Source of the DNA: Rhodospirillales bacterium
GTDB taxonomy: Bacteria; Pseudomonadota; Alphaproteobacteria; Rhodospirillales; Casp-alpha2
Direction: 5' to 3'
Length of the DNA: 64,000 bases
NCBI GenBank assembly: GCA_017644185.1
Contig: JAEPMA010000002.1
Location: forward strand, 62,001 to 126,000
Shown: one piece after another, positions 19,722 to 28,590 of the stretch
Numbering within the stretch: the first letter of the stretch is position 1
Layout of the letters: each line of letters begins with the position of its first letter
The notes under the pieces: generated by a model
What the model saw: only the letters and a program-made list of their open reading frames with translations
Database searches by the model: none
What the model was told of the DNA's origin: nothing
Made by a program: the position numbers and the translations under genes

Positions 19722-20612
19722 CTACCCCATCAACACCCACAAAAGCGCAGGCATGACGGCGAACGACGCCAACGTCGAGATGATGACCGAGCCCGCGACG
19801 GCTTTTCCATCGGCGCCGTAGCTCTCCGCGAGCAGGAACGTGATCACCGCGACCGGCATCGAACACATGATCACGAGGGTGCCGTACGCCGCGCCGGTAA
19901 ATCCGAATAGCATCGCCGAGCCAAAGCCGACGGGGATCCCTACTCCCAGCCTGCAGAACGAGATAAACGCAGCCCTTTTGGCGCTGACGATCTGCAATGT
20001 CGCCAATGAGTATCCCAGTGTGATCAGCATGAGCGGTATGGAGAAGTTTCCAAGCAGCTTGGTCGTCGACATCACGGCTTTGGGGACTTCGATATCCCCA
20101 ATAACAAATACGCCCGCCGCGATAAGCGCATAGATGAACGGACGTTTGACGACATCCTTGAAATTGTACTCGTTCGATGCGACGGCGATGCCGACGGTCA
20201 ACAACAGGATCACGTTGATCACGAAATACGCGATACCAAGCGCGAGCCCCTCCTCACCAAACGCCAAAAGACAGAGCGGCAACCCCATATTTCCCGTATT
20301 CGCGAACGCGATCGGGTTCAGGTACGTGCGCATCGGCAACCCTGTCAGTTTCAGGATCACCCAACCGATCGCGAAGAAGAACACGCTGGTGACAAACGCC
20401 GCCAACGCCATTTCCATGAACAGCCCGCCGCCGACCTGCACAGTGACGAGTGTCGAGAAAACGAGTGACGGCACCCCGACGTTGGACACCAGACGGGTCA
20501 CCATCTCACTGTTGAACGGCTGCTTCTTTTTAGCCCAGATAAAACCGACGGCGGCACAGACGGCGACAGGTGTTACGACATCAAGCAGGATGCGGGCGAG
20601 ATCGGCGATCAT
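19722..20612 (-). CDS. AEC family transporter (auxin efflux carrier-like)
   Basis: A 297-residue inner-membrane carrier of the AEC family with about ten helices. NVGVPSLVFSTL and FANTGNMGLPLCLLAFGEEG are the two characteristic broken-helix motifs. The substrate is not known; bacterial members often move dicarboxylates. The ATG at 20612 overlaps the rarD stop as ATGA, which makes it better than the upstream ATG at 20669. It is convergent with the indolepyruvate oxidoreductase gene, leaving only 3 bp between stops. Confidence 0.88.
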   Translation of the reverse strand: MIADLARILLDVVTPVAVCAAVGFIWAKKKQPFNSEMVTRLVSNVGVPSLVFSTLVTVQVGGGLFMEMALAAFVTSVFFFAIGWVILKLTGLPMRTYLNPIAFANTGNMGLPLCLLAFGEEGLALGIAYFVINVILLLTVGIAVASNEYNFKDVVKRPFIYALIAAGVFVIGDIEVPKAVMSTTKLLGNFSIPLMLITLGYSLATLQIVSAKRAAFISFCRLGVGIPVGFGSAMLFGFTGAAYGTLVIMCSMPVAVITFLLAESYGADGKAVAGSVIISTLASFAVMPALLWVLMG

Positions 20613-21538
20613 GCGGCGCGCCTCCGCGCCATGAATGTGTCGGCAGAGTAAATCGCCAACGCCACCCATATCATGCAGAACGTAATCTTATGCGCATCCG
20701 TGAAGGCTTCACCGAATACGAACACCGCAACGAGGAATTGCATCGTCGGGGCCAAATACTGAAACAGGCCGACCGTCGCGTAACGAAGACGCCTGGCGGC
20801 TGCGGTAAACATGATCAATGGGGATGCGGTAATCACACCGCCGAAAATAAGCAACAGATCATACCCCCAGGATTTGGCTCCAAACGCCCCATCCCCGTTC
20901 CATCCCAGGAACATGAGATACCCAAACGCCGGCAAGACGACCACAAGGGTTTCTACAAATAACCCTGTCGCCGCACCGGCCGGAGCCGTTTTGCGTACAT
21001 AACCGTAGAATCCAAACATCAGCGCAAGGGATACCGCGATCCAAGGAAATTCACCCAACCCAAAGGCAAGAACCCCGACGCCGATAGCGGACAATCCGAC
21101 CGCGGTCCACTGCGCCCACGACAGCCGTTCACCCAGAAGCACAACGCCAAGCACCACATTCACCATCGGATTGATGTAGTAGCCCAAGCTACCTTGCAGA
21201 ATGTAGCCATTGGTCACTGCCCAGATGAACAGCATCCAGTTCCCCGACAGCAACACCGACGACACGCATAGCCACATCATCAGCCGGCGGTTCTCAAGAA
21301 TTGCGCGTACTTCTCGCCACCGCCCGAGGGCTTTGAGCATCAATCCGACCAACAGTGCAGACCAGACGATACGGTGAGCCAGAATCTCAGCCGGCGGGGT
21401 CTCCTCCATGATCTTGAAATAGATCGGCAAGACACCCCACGTGCCAAACGCACCGACGGCGTACAGAGCGCCAATCAAAGCCGTGCGATCGGGAAGTGGC
21501 GACGGGCCACCAACCGGACCATCAGTCGTCTGACTCAT
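20609..21538 (-). CDS. rarD: EamA family transporter RarD
   Basis: A 309-residue RarD-type member of the drug/metabolite transporter superfamily. The N-terminal signature ALYAVGAFGTWGVLPIYFKIM and AEILAHRIVWS are diagnostic. About ten hydrophobic helices follow. The physiological substrate is unknown. It is translationally coupled to the AEC carrier gene downstream, and lies 9 bp downstream of the pyruvate kinase gene, so pyk-rarD-AEC may be one transcript. Confidence 0.88.
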   Translation of the reverse strand: MSQTTDGPVGGPSPLPDRTALIGALYAVGAFGTWGVLPIYFKIMEETPPAEILAHRIVWSALLVGLMLKALGRWREVRAILENRRLMMWLCVSSVLLSGNWMLFIWAVTNGYILQGSLGYYINPMVNVVLGVVLLGERLSWAQWTAVGLSAIGVGVLAFGLGEFPWIAVSLALMFGFYGYVRKTAPAGAATGLFVETLVVVLPAFGYLMFLGWNGDGAFGAKSWGYDLLLIFGGVITASPLIMFTAAARRLRYATVGLFQYLAPTMQFLVAVFVFGEAFTDAHKITFCMIWVALAIYSADTFMARRRAA

Positions 21539-21547
21539 GCAGACGTC

Positions 21548-22963
21548 CTATTCGACCCAGGCGATACGGAGGATATTCGTCGCACCCGGGGTGCCGAACG
21601 GCACACCCGCCGTGATCACGATGGGGTCACCCGGCTCCGCGAAGCCTTCGGTTTTGGCGGCATGGATCGCCTTGGTGACCATTTCTCGGAACGTGTGGCA
21701 GTCTTGCGTCTGCACCGAATGAACGCCCCAGATCAGCGCCGAGCGGCGTGCAGTGTCAACGCGGGGAGTCAGCCCCAGAATCGGGACCACCGGCCGCTCG
21801 CGGGCGGCGCGGATCGTCGTCGACCCCGTCGTTGAAAACGTGACGACGGCCGCCGCTGAAATCGTATCGGCAACCTGCCGGGCAGCGGCCGTGATGGCGT
21901 CCGCCGCCGTCGCTTCCGGGGCGCGGCGTTCGTTCTCGCGCATCTCGCGATAGACCGAGTCTTTTTCGACCCGCATGATGATGCGGTCCATCATCGCAAC
22001 GCTTTCGCGCGCGTAGTCGCCAACCGCCGTTTCCGCCGACAGCATCACCGCGTCAGCGCCGTCATAAATCGCGGTCGCGACATCGGAGGCTTCCGCCCGG
22101 GTCGGGGTTGGCGCATGGATCATGCTGTCCAGCATCTGAGTCGCCACGATCACGGGTTTCCCGGCACGACGGCAGGCACGAAGGATGCGTTTCTGCAAAA
22201 GCGGCACGTCCTCGGGCGGAACTTCAACGCCAAGGTCGCCGCGCGCCACCATGATGGCGTCGGAGAGATCGACAATCTCGTCAAGGCGATGCAACGCCTG
22301 GGGTTTCTCCAGCTTGGAAATCACGTGCGCACGGCCGGCGATCATTTTCTTCGCCTCCGCGATGTCTTCCGGACGCTGAACGAAGCTTAAACCGACGAAA
22401 TCGACCCCGAGATCGAGACCGAAGCGCATGTCTTCGATATCCTTGGGCGTCAAAGGGCTGACGTCGAGAATCACGCTCGGCACATTGAGGCCTTTGTGGT
22501 TTGAGAGCTCACCACCGATGACGACTTCCGTTTCAGCCCAGTCGTTACCGTGTTCGAGCACCTTAAGACGCAGACGGCCGTCGTCCAGCAACAGATCCGT
22601 CCCCGGCTCCAGGGCATCGAACACTTCCGGATGCGGCAAACAGGCGACTTCGGTGTTACCCACCTGAAGTTTCGCCTCAAGACGAAACTTTTGACCGCTC
22701 TTTAGCTCGACGCTCCCACCCTCGAAATCACCGACGCGGAGTTTCGGCCCCTGCAAATCCAGCAAGATCGCGACGGCCCTGCCATACTTCTGCTCCAGGC
22801 CACGTACAATGTTATAGCGTTCGCGGTGGCCCTCATGCTCACCGTGCGAGAAGTTCATGCGAAACACGTCGACCCCCGCTTCAAAAAGCTCGGAAATCTG
22901 TGCTTCGGTACTGCTGGCGGGTCCCAGGGTCGCGACGATCTTTGCGTCTCGGTTACGTCTCAT
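21548..22963 (-). CDS. pyk: Pyruvate kinase
   Basis: A 471-residue glycolytic enzyme converting phosphoenolpyruvate and ADP to pyruvate and ATP. Visible features are the N-terminal RRNRDAKIVATLGPAS, FRMNFSHGEHEGH, the substrate segment ISKLEKPQALHRLDEIVDLSDAIMVARGDLGVE, and VILATQMLDSM (here IVATQMLDSM). The effector-like C-terminal domain is complete. It is the first gene of a minus-strand group with rarD and the AEC carrier. Confidence 0.96.
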   Translation of the reverse strand: MRRNRDAKIVATLGPASSTEAQISELFEAGVDVFRMNFSHGEHEGHRERYNIVRGLEQKYGRAVAILLDLQGPKLRVGDFEGGSVELKSGQKFRLEAKLQVGNTEVACLPHPEVFDALEPGTDLLLDDGRLRLKVLEHGNDWAETEVVIGGELSNHKGLNVPSVILDVSPLTPKDIEDMRFGLDLGVDFVGLSFVQRPEDIAEAKKMIAGRAHVISKLEKPQALHRLDEIVDLSDAIMVARGDLGVEVPPEDVPLLQKRILRACRRAGKPVIVATQMLDSMIHAPTPTRAEASDVATAIYDGADAVMLSAETAVGDYARESVAMMDRIIMRVEKDSVYREMRENERRAPEATAADAITAAARQVADTISAAAVVTFSTTGSTTIRAARERPVVPILGLTPRVDTARRSALIWGVHSVQTQDCHTFREMVTKAIHAAKTEGFAEPGDPIVITAGVPFGTPGATNILRIAWVE

Positions 22964-23111
22964 AGTTCACACTTTATGTCTGTGCCCGGCACGTTGGCCA
23001 TCGGAGATCAGCGTTTACAAGGAAAATTCACAGTCTTACCGTTACTTAAATGATTCGCGGGCGCAAGCGTGTTGTTACGTTCGCCCGTCACCACATTGAG
23101 GTGCGAACGGC

Positions 23112-23528
23112 ATGGCCGGCAAGTTCCTGAAGCGTGCACTCCTCTCGATTTTCATCGACAAGAGCGCGCGTGACAAATTGGACGCGATCGAGGCTGTGAA
23201 GCGTGGTGAGCGTCCGCCGAAACCGGAGCCTGCGCCCCCCGCGCCCGCCGCGGGCGACGATGACATCTTACCTGAAACCCTGGTTCGCCAAGCCATCGAC
23301 AGTGCGTCCCAGGAACTGGAGCGTAAGAAGAACCTGCCGCCCGGCCGCGCGCAGTTGATCGAACAGGCCCTGGCCATCCATGATGACAAGTCGCAGCTGC
23401 TGAACGACCTGCCAGAAGAACAACGCGAAAAACTCATCGTCATGGCGATGCATACCTTCGGCTCTTCGTTCGACGAAAAGAAAGCCGCCGACGCCCAGCA
23501 AGCAAAGAAGAAACGGAAGAAGACGTGA
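23112..23528 (+). CDS. Conserved hypothetical protein, coupled to meaB
   Basis: A 138-residue protein I do not recognise. It has a basic, weakly amphipathic N-terminus (MAGKFLKRALLSIFIDKSARDKLDAIE), a Pro/Ala-rich linker (residues 35-48), a predicted helical core (LPETLVRQAIDSASQELERK, NDLPEEQREKLIVMAMHTF) and a Lys-rich end (KKKRKKT). There is no signal peptide, membrane helix or Cys motif. Its TGA overlaps the GTG start of meaB (GTGA), so the two are translationally coupled, which hints at a shared job. Confidence 0.8.
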   Translation: MAGKFLKRALLSIFIDKSARDKLDAIEAVKRGERPPKPEPAPPAPAAGDDDILPETLVRQAIDSASQELERKKNLPPGRAQLIEQALAIHDDKSQLLNDLPEEQREKLIVMAMHTFGSSFDEKKAADAQQAKKKRKKT

Positions 23529-24490
23529 GCGACACGAACGAACTCGCGAACGGCGTGCTTGAGGGCAACCGCCGCGCACTGGCCCGCCTGATTACCCGCA
23601 TAGAATCGACACGCCGTGACCACCGCCTGCAGGCCAGCGAAGCGATCGCCCGGCTGCTGCCTGACACCGGCAAGTCGATCCGCATCGGCATTTCCGGCGT
23701 GCCCGGCGTTGGTAAGTCATCATTTATCGAAACGTTCGGTTTGCACGTCGTCGAGCAGGGTCACAAGGTCGCTGTTTTGGCGGTCGACCCGTCCAGCCCC
23801 AAACACGGCGGCTCGATCCTCGGCGATAAGACGAGAATGGAGAAACTTGCCCGCCATCCCGGCGCCTACGTGCGGCCATCGCCTTCGGGGGGCTCAGTGG
23901 GTGGCGTGGCGCGGCGTACCCGCGAAACCATCATGGCGGTCGAGGCCGCCGGCTTCGATGTGGTCCTGGTCGAGACCGTGGGTGTCGGTCAGTCCGAATA
24001 TGCCGTCGCCGATCTGGTCGACATGTTCGTTCTGCTGGTGGCGCCGGGTGGCGGCGACGACCTTCAGGGGATCAAGAAAGGTATTGTCGAGATGGCGGAC
24101 CTTCTCGTTGTCACCAAGAACGACGGCGACCTCCAGAAAGCTGCCAACCGCGCCTATCAGGATTACTGGTCGGCACTCAGGATGCTGGGGGGCGGCCACG
24201 CCGTCTGGAAGCCGGAAGTCATGCGGTGTTCTGCACATACGGGTAACGGTATACCGGAAGTTTGGGAGAAGATTGAAAAATACCGGGATGTCATGACCGA
24301 AGCGGGTTTGATCGACGAACGCCGCGCCGAACAGGCGGCAAGCTGGATGTGGGAGGAAGTGACGTCGACACTGTTGGCCGAGGTCCGCAAGAAGGGCAGC
24401 CTCGGTCACAAAATGGAAGAAGATGTCCGGTCTGGAAATCGCACACCGGCCGACGCCGCCGCCGAGATCCTCAAGCAGTTCGAACTCTAG
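23525..24490 (+). CDS. meaB: Methylmalonyl-CoA mutase-associated GTPase MeaB
   Basis: A 321-residue G3E-type P-loop GTPase that protects and reloads the adenosylcobalamin mutase. The Walker A motif GVPGVGKSS is at residues 58-66. The switch region (VDPSSPKHGGSILGDKTRM), ETVGVGQSE and the base-recognition VTKNDGD are present. The start is GTG overlapping the upstream stop. No mutase gene is present in the window, so its client must be encoded elsewhere. Confidence 0.93.
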   Translation: MSDTNELANGVLEGNRRALARLITRIESTRRDHRLQASEAIARLLPDTGKSIRIGISGVPGVGKSSFIETFGLHVVEQGHKVAVLAVDPSSPKHGGSILGDKTRMEKLARHPGAYVRPSPSGGSVGGVARRTRETIMAVEAAGFDVVLVETVGVGQSEYAVADLVDMFVLLVAPGGGDDLQGIKKGIVEMADLLVVTKNDGDLQKAANRAYQDYWSALRMLGGGHAVWKPEVMRCSAHTGNGIPEVWEKIEKYRDVMTEAGLIDERRAEQAASWMWEEVTSTLLAEVRKKGSLGHKMEEDVRSGNRTPADAAAEILKQFEL

Positions 24491-24593
24491 GATTTGTAAT
24501 ACTTGCGAGCCTTGACGCCCCCGTTGGGGTCGGGCAGAACACCAGCGGATAGTTGAACCGGGCCTTGCCCTAAAAACGGATTAGGAGACTGAA

Positions 24594-25145
24594 ATGCGCC
24601 GCCTTCTGGGCACTGCCGTTCTCGCGCTCTTCACAATATTTGCCATGACCGACACCGCATCCGCCGCTGATCTTGAAAACACGCTTTACCTGCAACTCAA
24701 GGACGGCCGCGTCGTCATCGAGATGCGTCCCGACATCGCGCCCAAACACGTGGCACGCATCAAGGAGCTGGTGCGACAGAAGTTCTACGACGGGCTGGTC
24801 TTCCACCGCGTCATCGACGGCTTCATGGCGCAGACCGGCGATCCCGACGGCAACGGGACCGGTGGTTCCGGGCAGAATATCCCGGCCGAATTCACCAAGT
24901 TCGAGCGCTTTTACCGGGGTACCGTCGGCATGGCGCGCGCACAGAATCCGAACAGCGCCGACAGCCAATTTTTCATCATGTACGCACCGAGCGAATGGCT
25001 CGATGGGAAGTACACGATCTGGGGCGAAGTCGTGGATGGGATGGAATTCGTCGACGCCATCAAGAAAGGCGACGACTCCCAGAACGGGCTGGTCCAAGAC
25101 CCCGACAAGATCGTCACGCTGCGCGTCGCCGCTGACGTTCAGTAA
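24594..25145 (+). CDS. Secreted cyclophilin-type peptidyl-prolyl isomerase
   Basis: A 183-residue cyclophilin that speeds cis-trans isomerisation of Xaa-Pro bonds. Residues 1-23 form a signal peptide ending TASA, so it acts in the periplasm. The catalytic region FHRVIDGFMAQTGDPDGNGTGG and the SQFFIMYAP segment are conserved. A strong ribosome-binding site (TTAGGAG) lies about 7 bp upstream. It stands alone after meaB, and its stop directly abuts the end of the convergent VWA gene. Confidence 0.93.
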   Translation: MRRLLGTAVLALFTIFAMTDTASAADLENTLYLQLKDGRVVIEMRPDIAPKHVARIKELVRQKFYDGLVFHRVIDGFMAQTGDPDGNGTGGSGQNIPAEFTKFERFYRGTVGMARAQNPNSADSQFFIMYAPSEWLDGKYTIWGEVVDGMEFVDAIKKGDDSQNGLVQDPDKIVTLRVAADVQ

Positions 25146-26327
25146 CTACCTGGAAAGTTCCCGCATCGCGCCCTCGAGACCGTCGAGGGTGAGCGGGAAC
25201 ATCCGGTCTTCCATCAGGTCACGGACCATCCCCACCGATTGCGTGTGATCCCACCAGTCGCGCTTCACCGGATTCAGCCAGATCGTCTTTGGGTAGACCC
25301 TTAAAAGCCTCTGCAGCCAGACCGCGCCCGCCTCCTCGTTCCAGTGCTCGACACTCCCGCCGGGCATGGCGATCTCGTAGGGGCTCATTGAGGCGTCACC
25401 GACGACGATCACTTTATAATCGTGCGGATATGTCCTGAGCACGTCCCATGTCGGAATGGTGTTCGAGTGACGACGCCGATTGTCGCGCCAGACCCGTTCA
25501 TACAGGAAGTTGTGGAAGTAGAAATACTCCATGTGCTTGAACTCGCCGCGCGCGGCCGAGAACAATTCCTCCATCACGCGGATATGCGGGTTCATTGACC
25601 CGCCGACATCGAAAAACAGCAGCACCTTGACCGCATTATGGCGCTCCGGACGCATATGCAGGTCCAGAAAGCCCTTCTTCGCCGTGCCCCGGATGGTGCC
25701 GTCCATGTCCAGCTCGCTCGGCGCCCCTTCGCGGGCGAACTTGCGCAACCGCCTGAGAGCCACCTTGATGTTGCGCGTCCCCAGTTCCAGCGTGTCGTCG
25801 AGGTTCTTGAACTCGCGCTTATCCCACACCTTGACGGCGCGGAAGTTACGATTGCCGTCCTGACCGATACGTACCCCTTCCGGGTTATATCCATATGCGC
25901 CGAACGGCGACGTCCCCGCCGTGCCGATCCATTTAGAGCCGCCCTGGTGGCGCTTTCGCTGCTCTTCCAGACGCTTTTTCAACGTCTCCATCAGCTTGTC
26001 CCAGCCGCCGAGCGCCTCGATGTGCTTCTTCTCGTCTTCGGTTAGGAGCTTCTCGGCCAGTTTGCGCAGCCACTCTTCCGGAATCTCGTGCCCCTTGCCG
26101 TGCTCGCCCTCGACGGGTTCCAACCCCTTGAAGACCTCGCCAAAGACGCGGTCGAATTTATCCAAGTGACGCTCGTCCTTCACCATCGCCGAGCGACTCA
26201 AATAGTAGAATCCTTCGATATCGAATTCCGCGTATCCTCCCTCGACCGCCTCGACCAGGGTCAGGTATTCCCGGAGCGAGCAGGGCACGCCAGTATCGCG
26301 GAGCTTGAGAAAGAAATCGATAAACAT
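25146..26327 (-). CDS. VWA domain-containing CoxE-like protein
   Basis: A 393-residue protein with a C-terminal von Willebrand A domain. The metal-ion-dependent adhesion site DVGGS is at residues 240-244 (loss of the usual first Ser, kept D-x-G-x-S), with later SPYEIAMPGG. The N-terminal half is helical and charged (EWLRKLAEKLLTEDEKKHIE). Such proteins pair with MoxR-type AAA+ ATPases as chaperones for metal-centre or complex assembly. A MoxR gene lies in the same operon, with an MscS-type channel gene between. Its ATG shares one base with the channel stop codon. Confidence 0.88.
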   Translation of the reverse strand: MFIDFFLKLRDTGVPCSLREYLTLVEAVEGGYAEFDIEGFYYLSRSAMVKDERHLDKFDRVFGEVFKGLEPVEGEHGKGHEIPEEWLRKLAEKLLTEDEKKHIEALGGWDKLMETLKKRLEEQRKRHQGGSKWIGTAGTSPFGAYGYNPEGVRIGQDGNRNFRAVKVWDKREFKNLDDTLELGTRNIKVALRRLRKFAREGAPSELDMDGTIRGTAKKGFLDLHMRPERHNAVKVLLFFDVGGSMNPHIRVMEELFSAARGEFKHMEYFYFHNFLYERVWRDNRRRHSNTIPTWDVLRTYPHDYKVIVVGDASMSPYEIAMPGGSVEHWNEEAGAVWLQRLLRVYPKTIWLNPVKRDWWDHTQSVGMVRDLMEDRMFPLTLDGLEGAMRELSR

Positions 26328-27664
26328 CAGCTTTTGTCGGTATCCGGATTGTCCTTGCCGACCATCTCCACCTTGAGCGGCACGGCGGACTTGATGTGAA
26401 GGTCGCGCTGCGAAAACGGAAATTCAACCCCGTGCTCGTGATAGGCATTCCAGACGTTCAACAGAACATCGGATTGCACGTTGGCGACGCCTTTTTGCGG
26501 ATCGTTGATCCACACGCGCAATTCCAGGTTCACGGAATCGCTGCCGAACTCCATCAGTCGGCAAACCGGTGCCGGGTTTTCAAGCACGCGCTCGACACCC
26601 TCCGCCGCCTCAACGGCCAGTTTCATCGCCAATGGAACGTCGGATTCGTACGCGACCCCGATCGGCAGCTTGAGGCGGATCAGGCTGTCCGAATAGGACC
26701 AGTTCTCAACCCGCTGGCTGATCAGGTCTTCATTCGGAATCAGATGTTCTGTACCGTCACGCGTGATCAGCGACACATAGCGCGCACTTAAGCGGTTGAT
26801 CCAGCCGAACGTGTTGTCGATGGCGATCACGTCGCCCGGCTTCACGGACTTATCCATTAGAAGGATCACGCCCGAAATCAGGTTGGAGATCACTTTTTGC
26901 AGACCGAAACCAATCCCGAGACCGACGGCACCACCGAATACCGCGAGTGCAGTCAGGTCGATGCCGATGCTCTCCAGCGCGGCAAGAATGGCGATGACGA
27001 TAAGGATGACCTTGATGAACTTGCCCAGCAACACCCGCGCCGATGGCGACAATGACGCCGAACTGTCCAATCGATGCTCGATGACTCGGCTGATTGCACC
27101 TGCCACCCACAACAACACGAGAAGGACGAGTCCCGCCTTGATGATCCCAAGCACGGACAACCGCACATCGCCCATGTTGAGCCCCATGCTGTCGAGCGTC
27201 TTGATCGTCGGATCCAACAAACCAACCAAGTTCAGCGCCGCGACCGACCAGGCGACGAAGGCCAGCGACCTGGCCCACCCGGGATCGCGGATAAAGCTCG
27301 ACGCAAAACGGATAACGACCCACGCGGTCAGAAGCGAGACGACGCTCTCCATCAGACGATGGGGCCACGCGGCACCGATGGCGGCGAACACTGAGAACCA
27401 CTGAATCACCAGCCAGACGAAGGCGAAGCTGAGCGCGGCCTGCGCGCGGACTTTGTGCTTAAGCCAGCCCGGGCAACGCGGATGGTCGGCCGTGCGCTCG
27501 ATAAGTTTTGCGAGGTGCGGCGCAATGACCTTCGCCAGCAACATGGCGCCGATGACGATCGCCGCCTGCACCGCCGTCTGCCAGATAAAGACGTGGGCCA
27601 AAAGCCACTCCCACGCCTGCAGCGCGAGTTGCTCTAATCTGGCCGGGTCGAGATACTTGTCCAT
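26327..27664 (-). CDS. MscS-type mechanosensitive ion channel family protein
   Basis: A 445-residue inner-membrane protein. About five N-terminal helices precede the MscS core: the pore-lining helix GGAVGLGIGFGLQKVISNLISG (residues about 260-281), the beta domain with DKSVKPGDVIAIDNTFGWINRLSARYVSLITRDG and IPNEDLISQRVENWSYSD, and a C-terminal alpha/beta domain. It gates ions or small solutes in response to membrane tension by family analogy. It lies between the MoxR ATPase gene (50 bp upstream) and the VWA gene (1-bp overlap). Confidence 0.92.
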   Translation of the reverse strand: MDKYLDPARLEQLALQAWEWLLAHVFIWQTAVQAAIVIGAMLLAKVIAPHLAKLIERTADHPRCPGWLKHKVRAQAALSFAFVWLVIQWFSVFAAIGAAWPHRLMESVVSLLTAWVVIRFASSFIRDPGWARSLAFVAWSVAALNLVGLLDPTIKTLDSMGLNMGDVRLSVLGIIKAGLVLLVLLWVAGAISRVIEHRLDSSASLSPSARVLLGKFIKVILIVIAILAALESIGIDLTALAVFGGAVGLGIGFGLQKVISNLISGVILLMDKSVKPGDVIAIDNTFGWINRLSARYVSLITRDGTEHLIPNEDLISQRVENWSYSDSLIRLKLPIGVAYESDVPLAMKLAVEAAEGVERVLENPAPVCRLMEFGSDSVNLELRVWINDPQKGVANVQSDVLLNVWNAYHEHGVEFPFSQRDLHIKSAVPLKVEMVGKDNPDTDKS

Positions 27665-27714
27665 ACCCTGCTATCAAAGCACGACTGTTGGAAAACGCCA
27701 ATCGCCGCGCTTAA

Positions 27715-28566
27715 TCAGCGCCCCTCGCGACGGTTGAGAAACGCCAAGCGCTCCAACATGTGGACGTCCTGCTCGTTCTTCAATAGCGCGCCGTAGAGCG
27801 GCGGGATCAGGTCTTTCTGATCGCCGGATTTGAGGACTTCGGGCGGAATCTCCTCGATCATCAGCAACTTGATCCAGTCCAATAATTCCGATGTCGACGG
27901 ACGCTTCTTCAGTCCCGGCACATCGCGGAGTTCGTAGAACACCTCCAACGCCTGCTTCACCAGGCGCTTTTGAACGTCTGGGAAGTGCACGTCGATAATG
28001 GCGCGCATGGTGTCTTCGTCCGGAAACTTGATGTAGTGGAAGAAACAACGCCGGAGAAACGCGTCCGGCAGGTCTTTCTCATTGTTCGACGTGATGACGA
28101 CGATGGGCCGGTTTTTGGCTTTAATGGTTTCCTTGGTCTCGTAAACGTGGAATTCCATCCGGTCGATTTCGAGCAGAAGGTCGTTCGGGAACTCGATATC
28201 CGCCTTGTCGATCTCGTCGATCAGAAGGACCGGACGTTGCTCGCTTTCGAACGCTTCCCATAATTTCCCCTGCACGATGTAGTTGGAGATATCGTGGACC
28301 CGCTCATCGCCAAGCTGGCTGTCCCGGAGCCGCGCCACGGCGTCATATTCGTAAAGTCCCTGCTGCGCCTTGGTGGTCGACTTGATGTGCCACGGGATCA
28401 ATGGGGCACCGAGCGCGGCGGCGATTTCTTCCGCCAACACGGTCTTACCGGTGCCGGGCTCACCCTTGACCAGAAGTGGACGTTCCAGTCCGACCGCGGC
28501 GTTCACCGCGACTTTCAGATCATCCGTTGCGACGTAAGTCTTTGTGCCTTCGAAACGTTTCGTCAT
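27715..28566 (-). CDS. MoxR family AAA+ ATPase
   Basis: A 283-residue AAA+ ATPase. Walker A GEPGTGKT is at residues 35-42, Walker B LLIDEID at 114-120, sensor 1 in VVITSNNEKDLPDAFLRRCFF with its arginine finger. MoxR proteins work with VWA-domain partners to mature enzymes or complexes; the partner gene is two genes downstream in the same operon. It is the first gene of the MoxR / MscS-like / VWA set. Confidence 0.9.
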   Translation of the reverse strand: MTKRFEGTKTYVATDDLKVAVNAAVGLERPLLVKGEPGTGKTVLAEEIAAALGAPLIPWHIKSTTKAQQGLYEYDAVARLRDSQLGDERVHDISNYIVQGKLWEAFESEQRPVLLIDEIDKADIEFPNDLLLEIDRMEFHVYETKETIKAKNRPIVVITSNNEKDLPDAFLRRCFFHYIKFPDEDTMRAIIDVHFPDVQKRLVKQALEVFYELRDVPGLKKRPSTSELLDWIKLLMIEEIPPEVLKSGDQKDLIPPLYGALLKNEQDVHMLERLAFLNRREGR

Positions 28567-28590
28567 CTGCCTTCCGATATGCCGGTGGCG

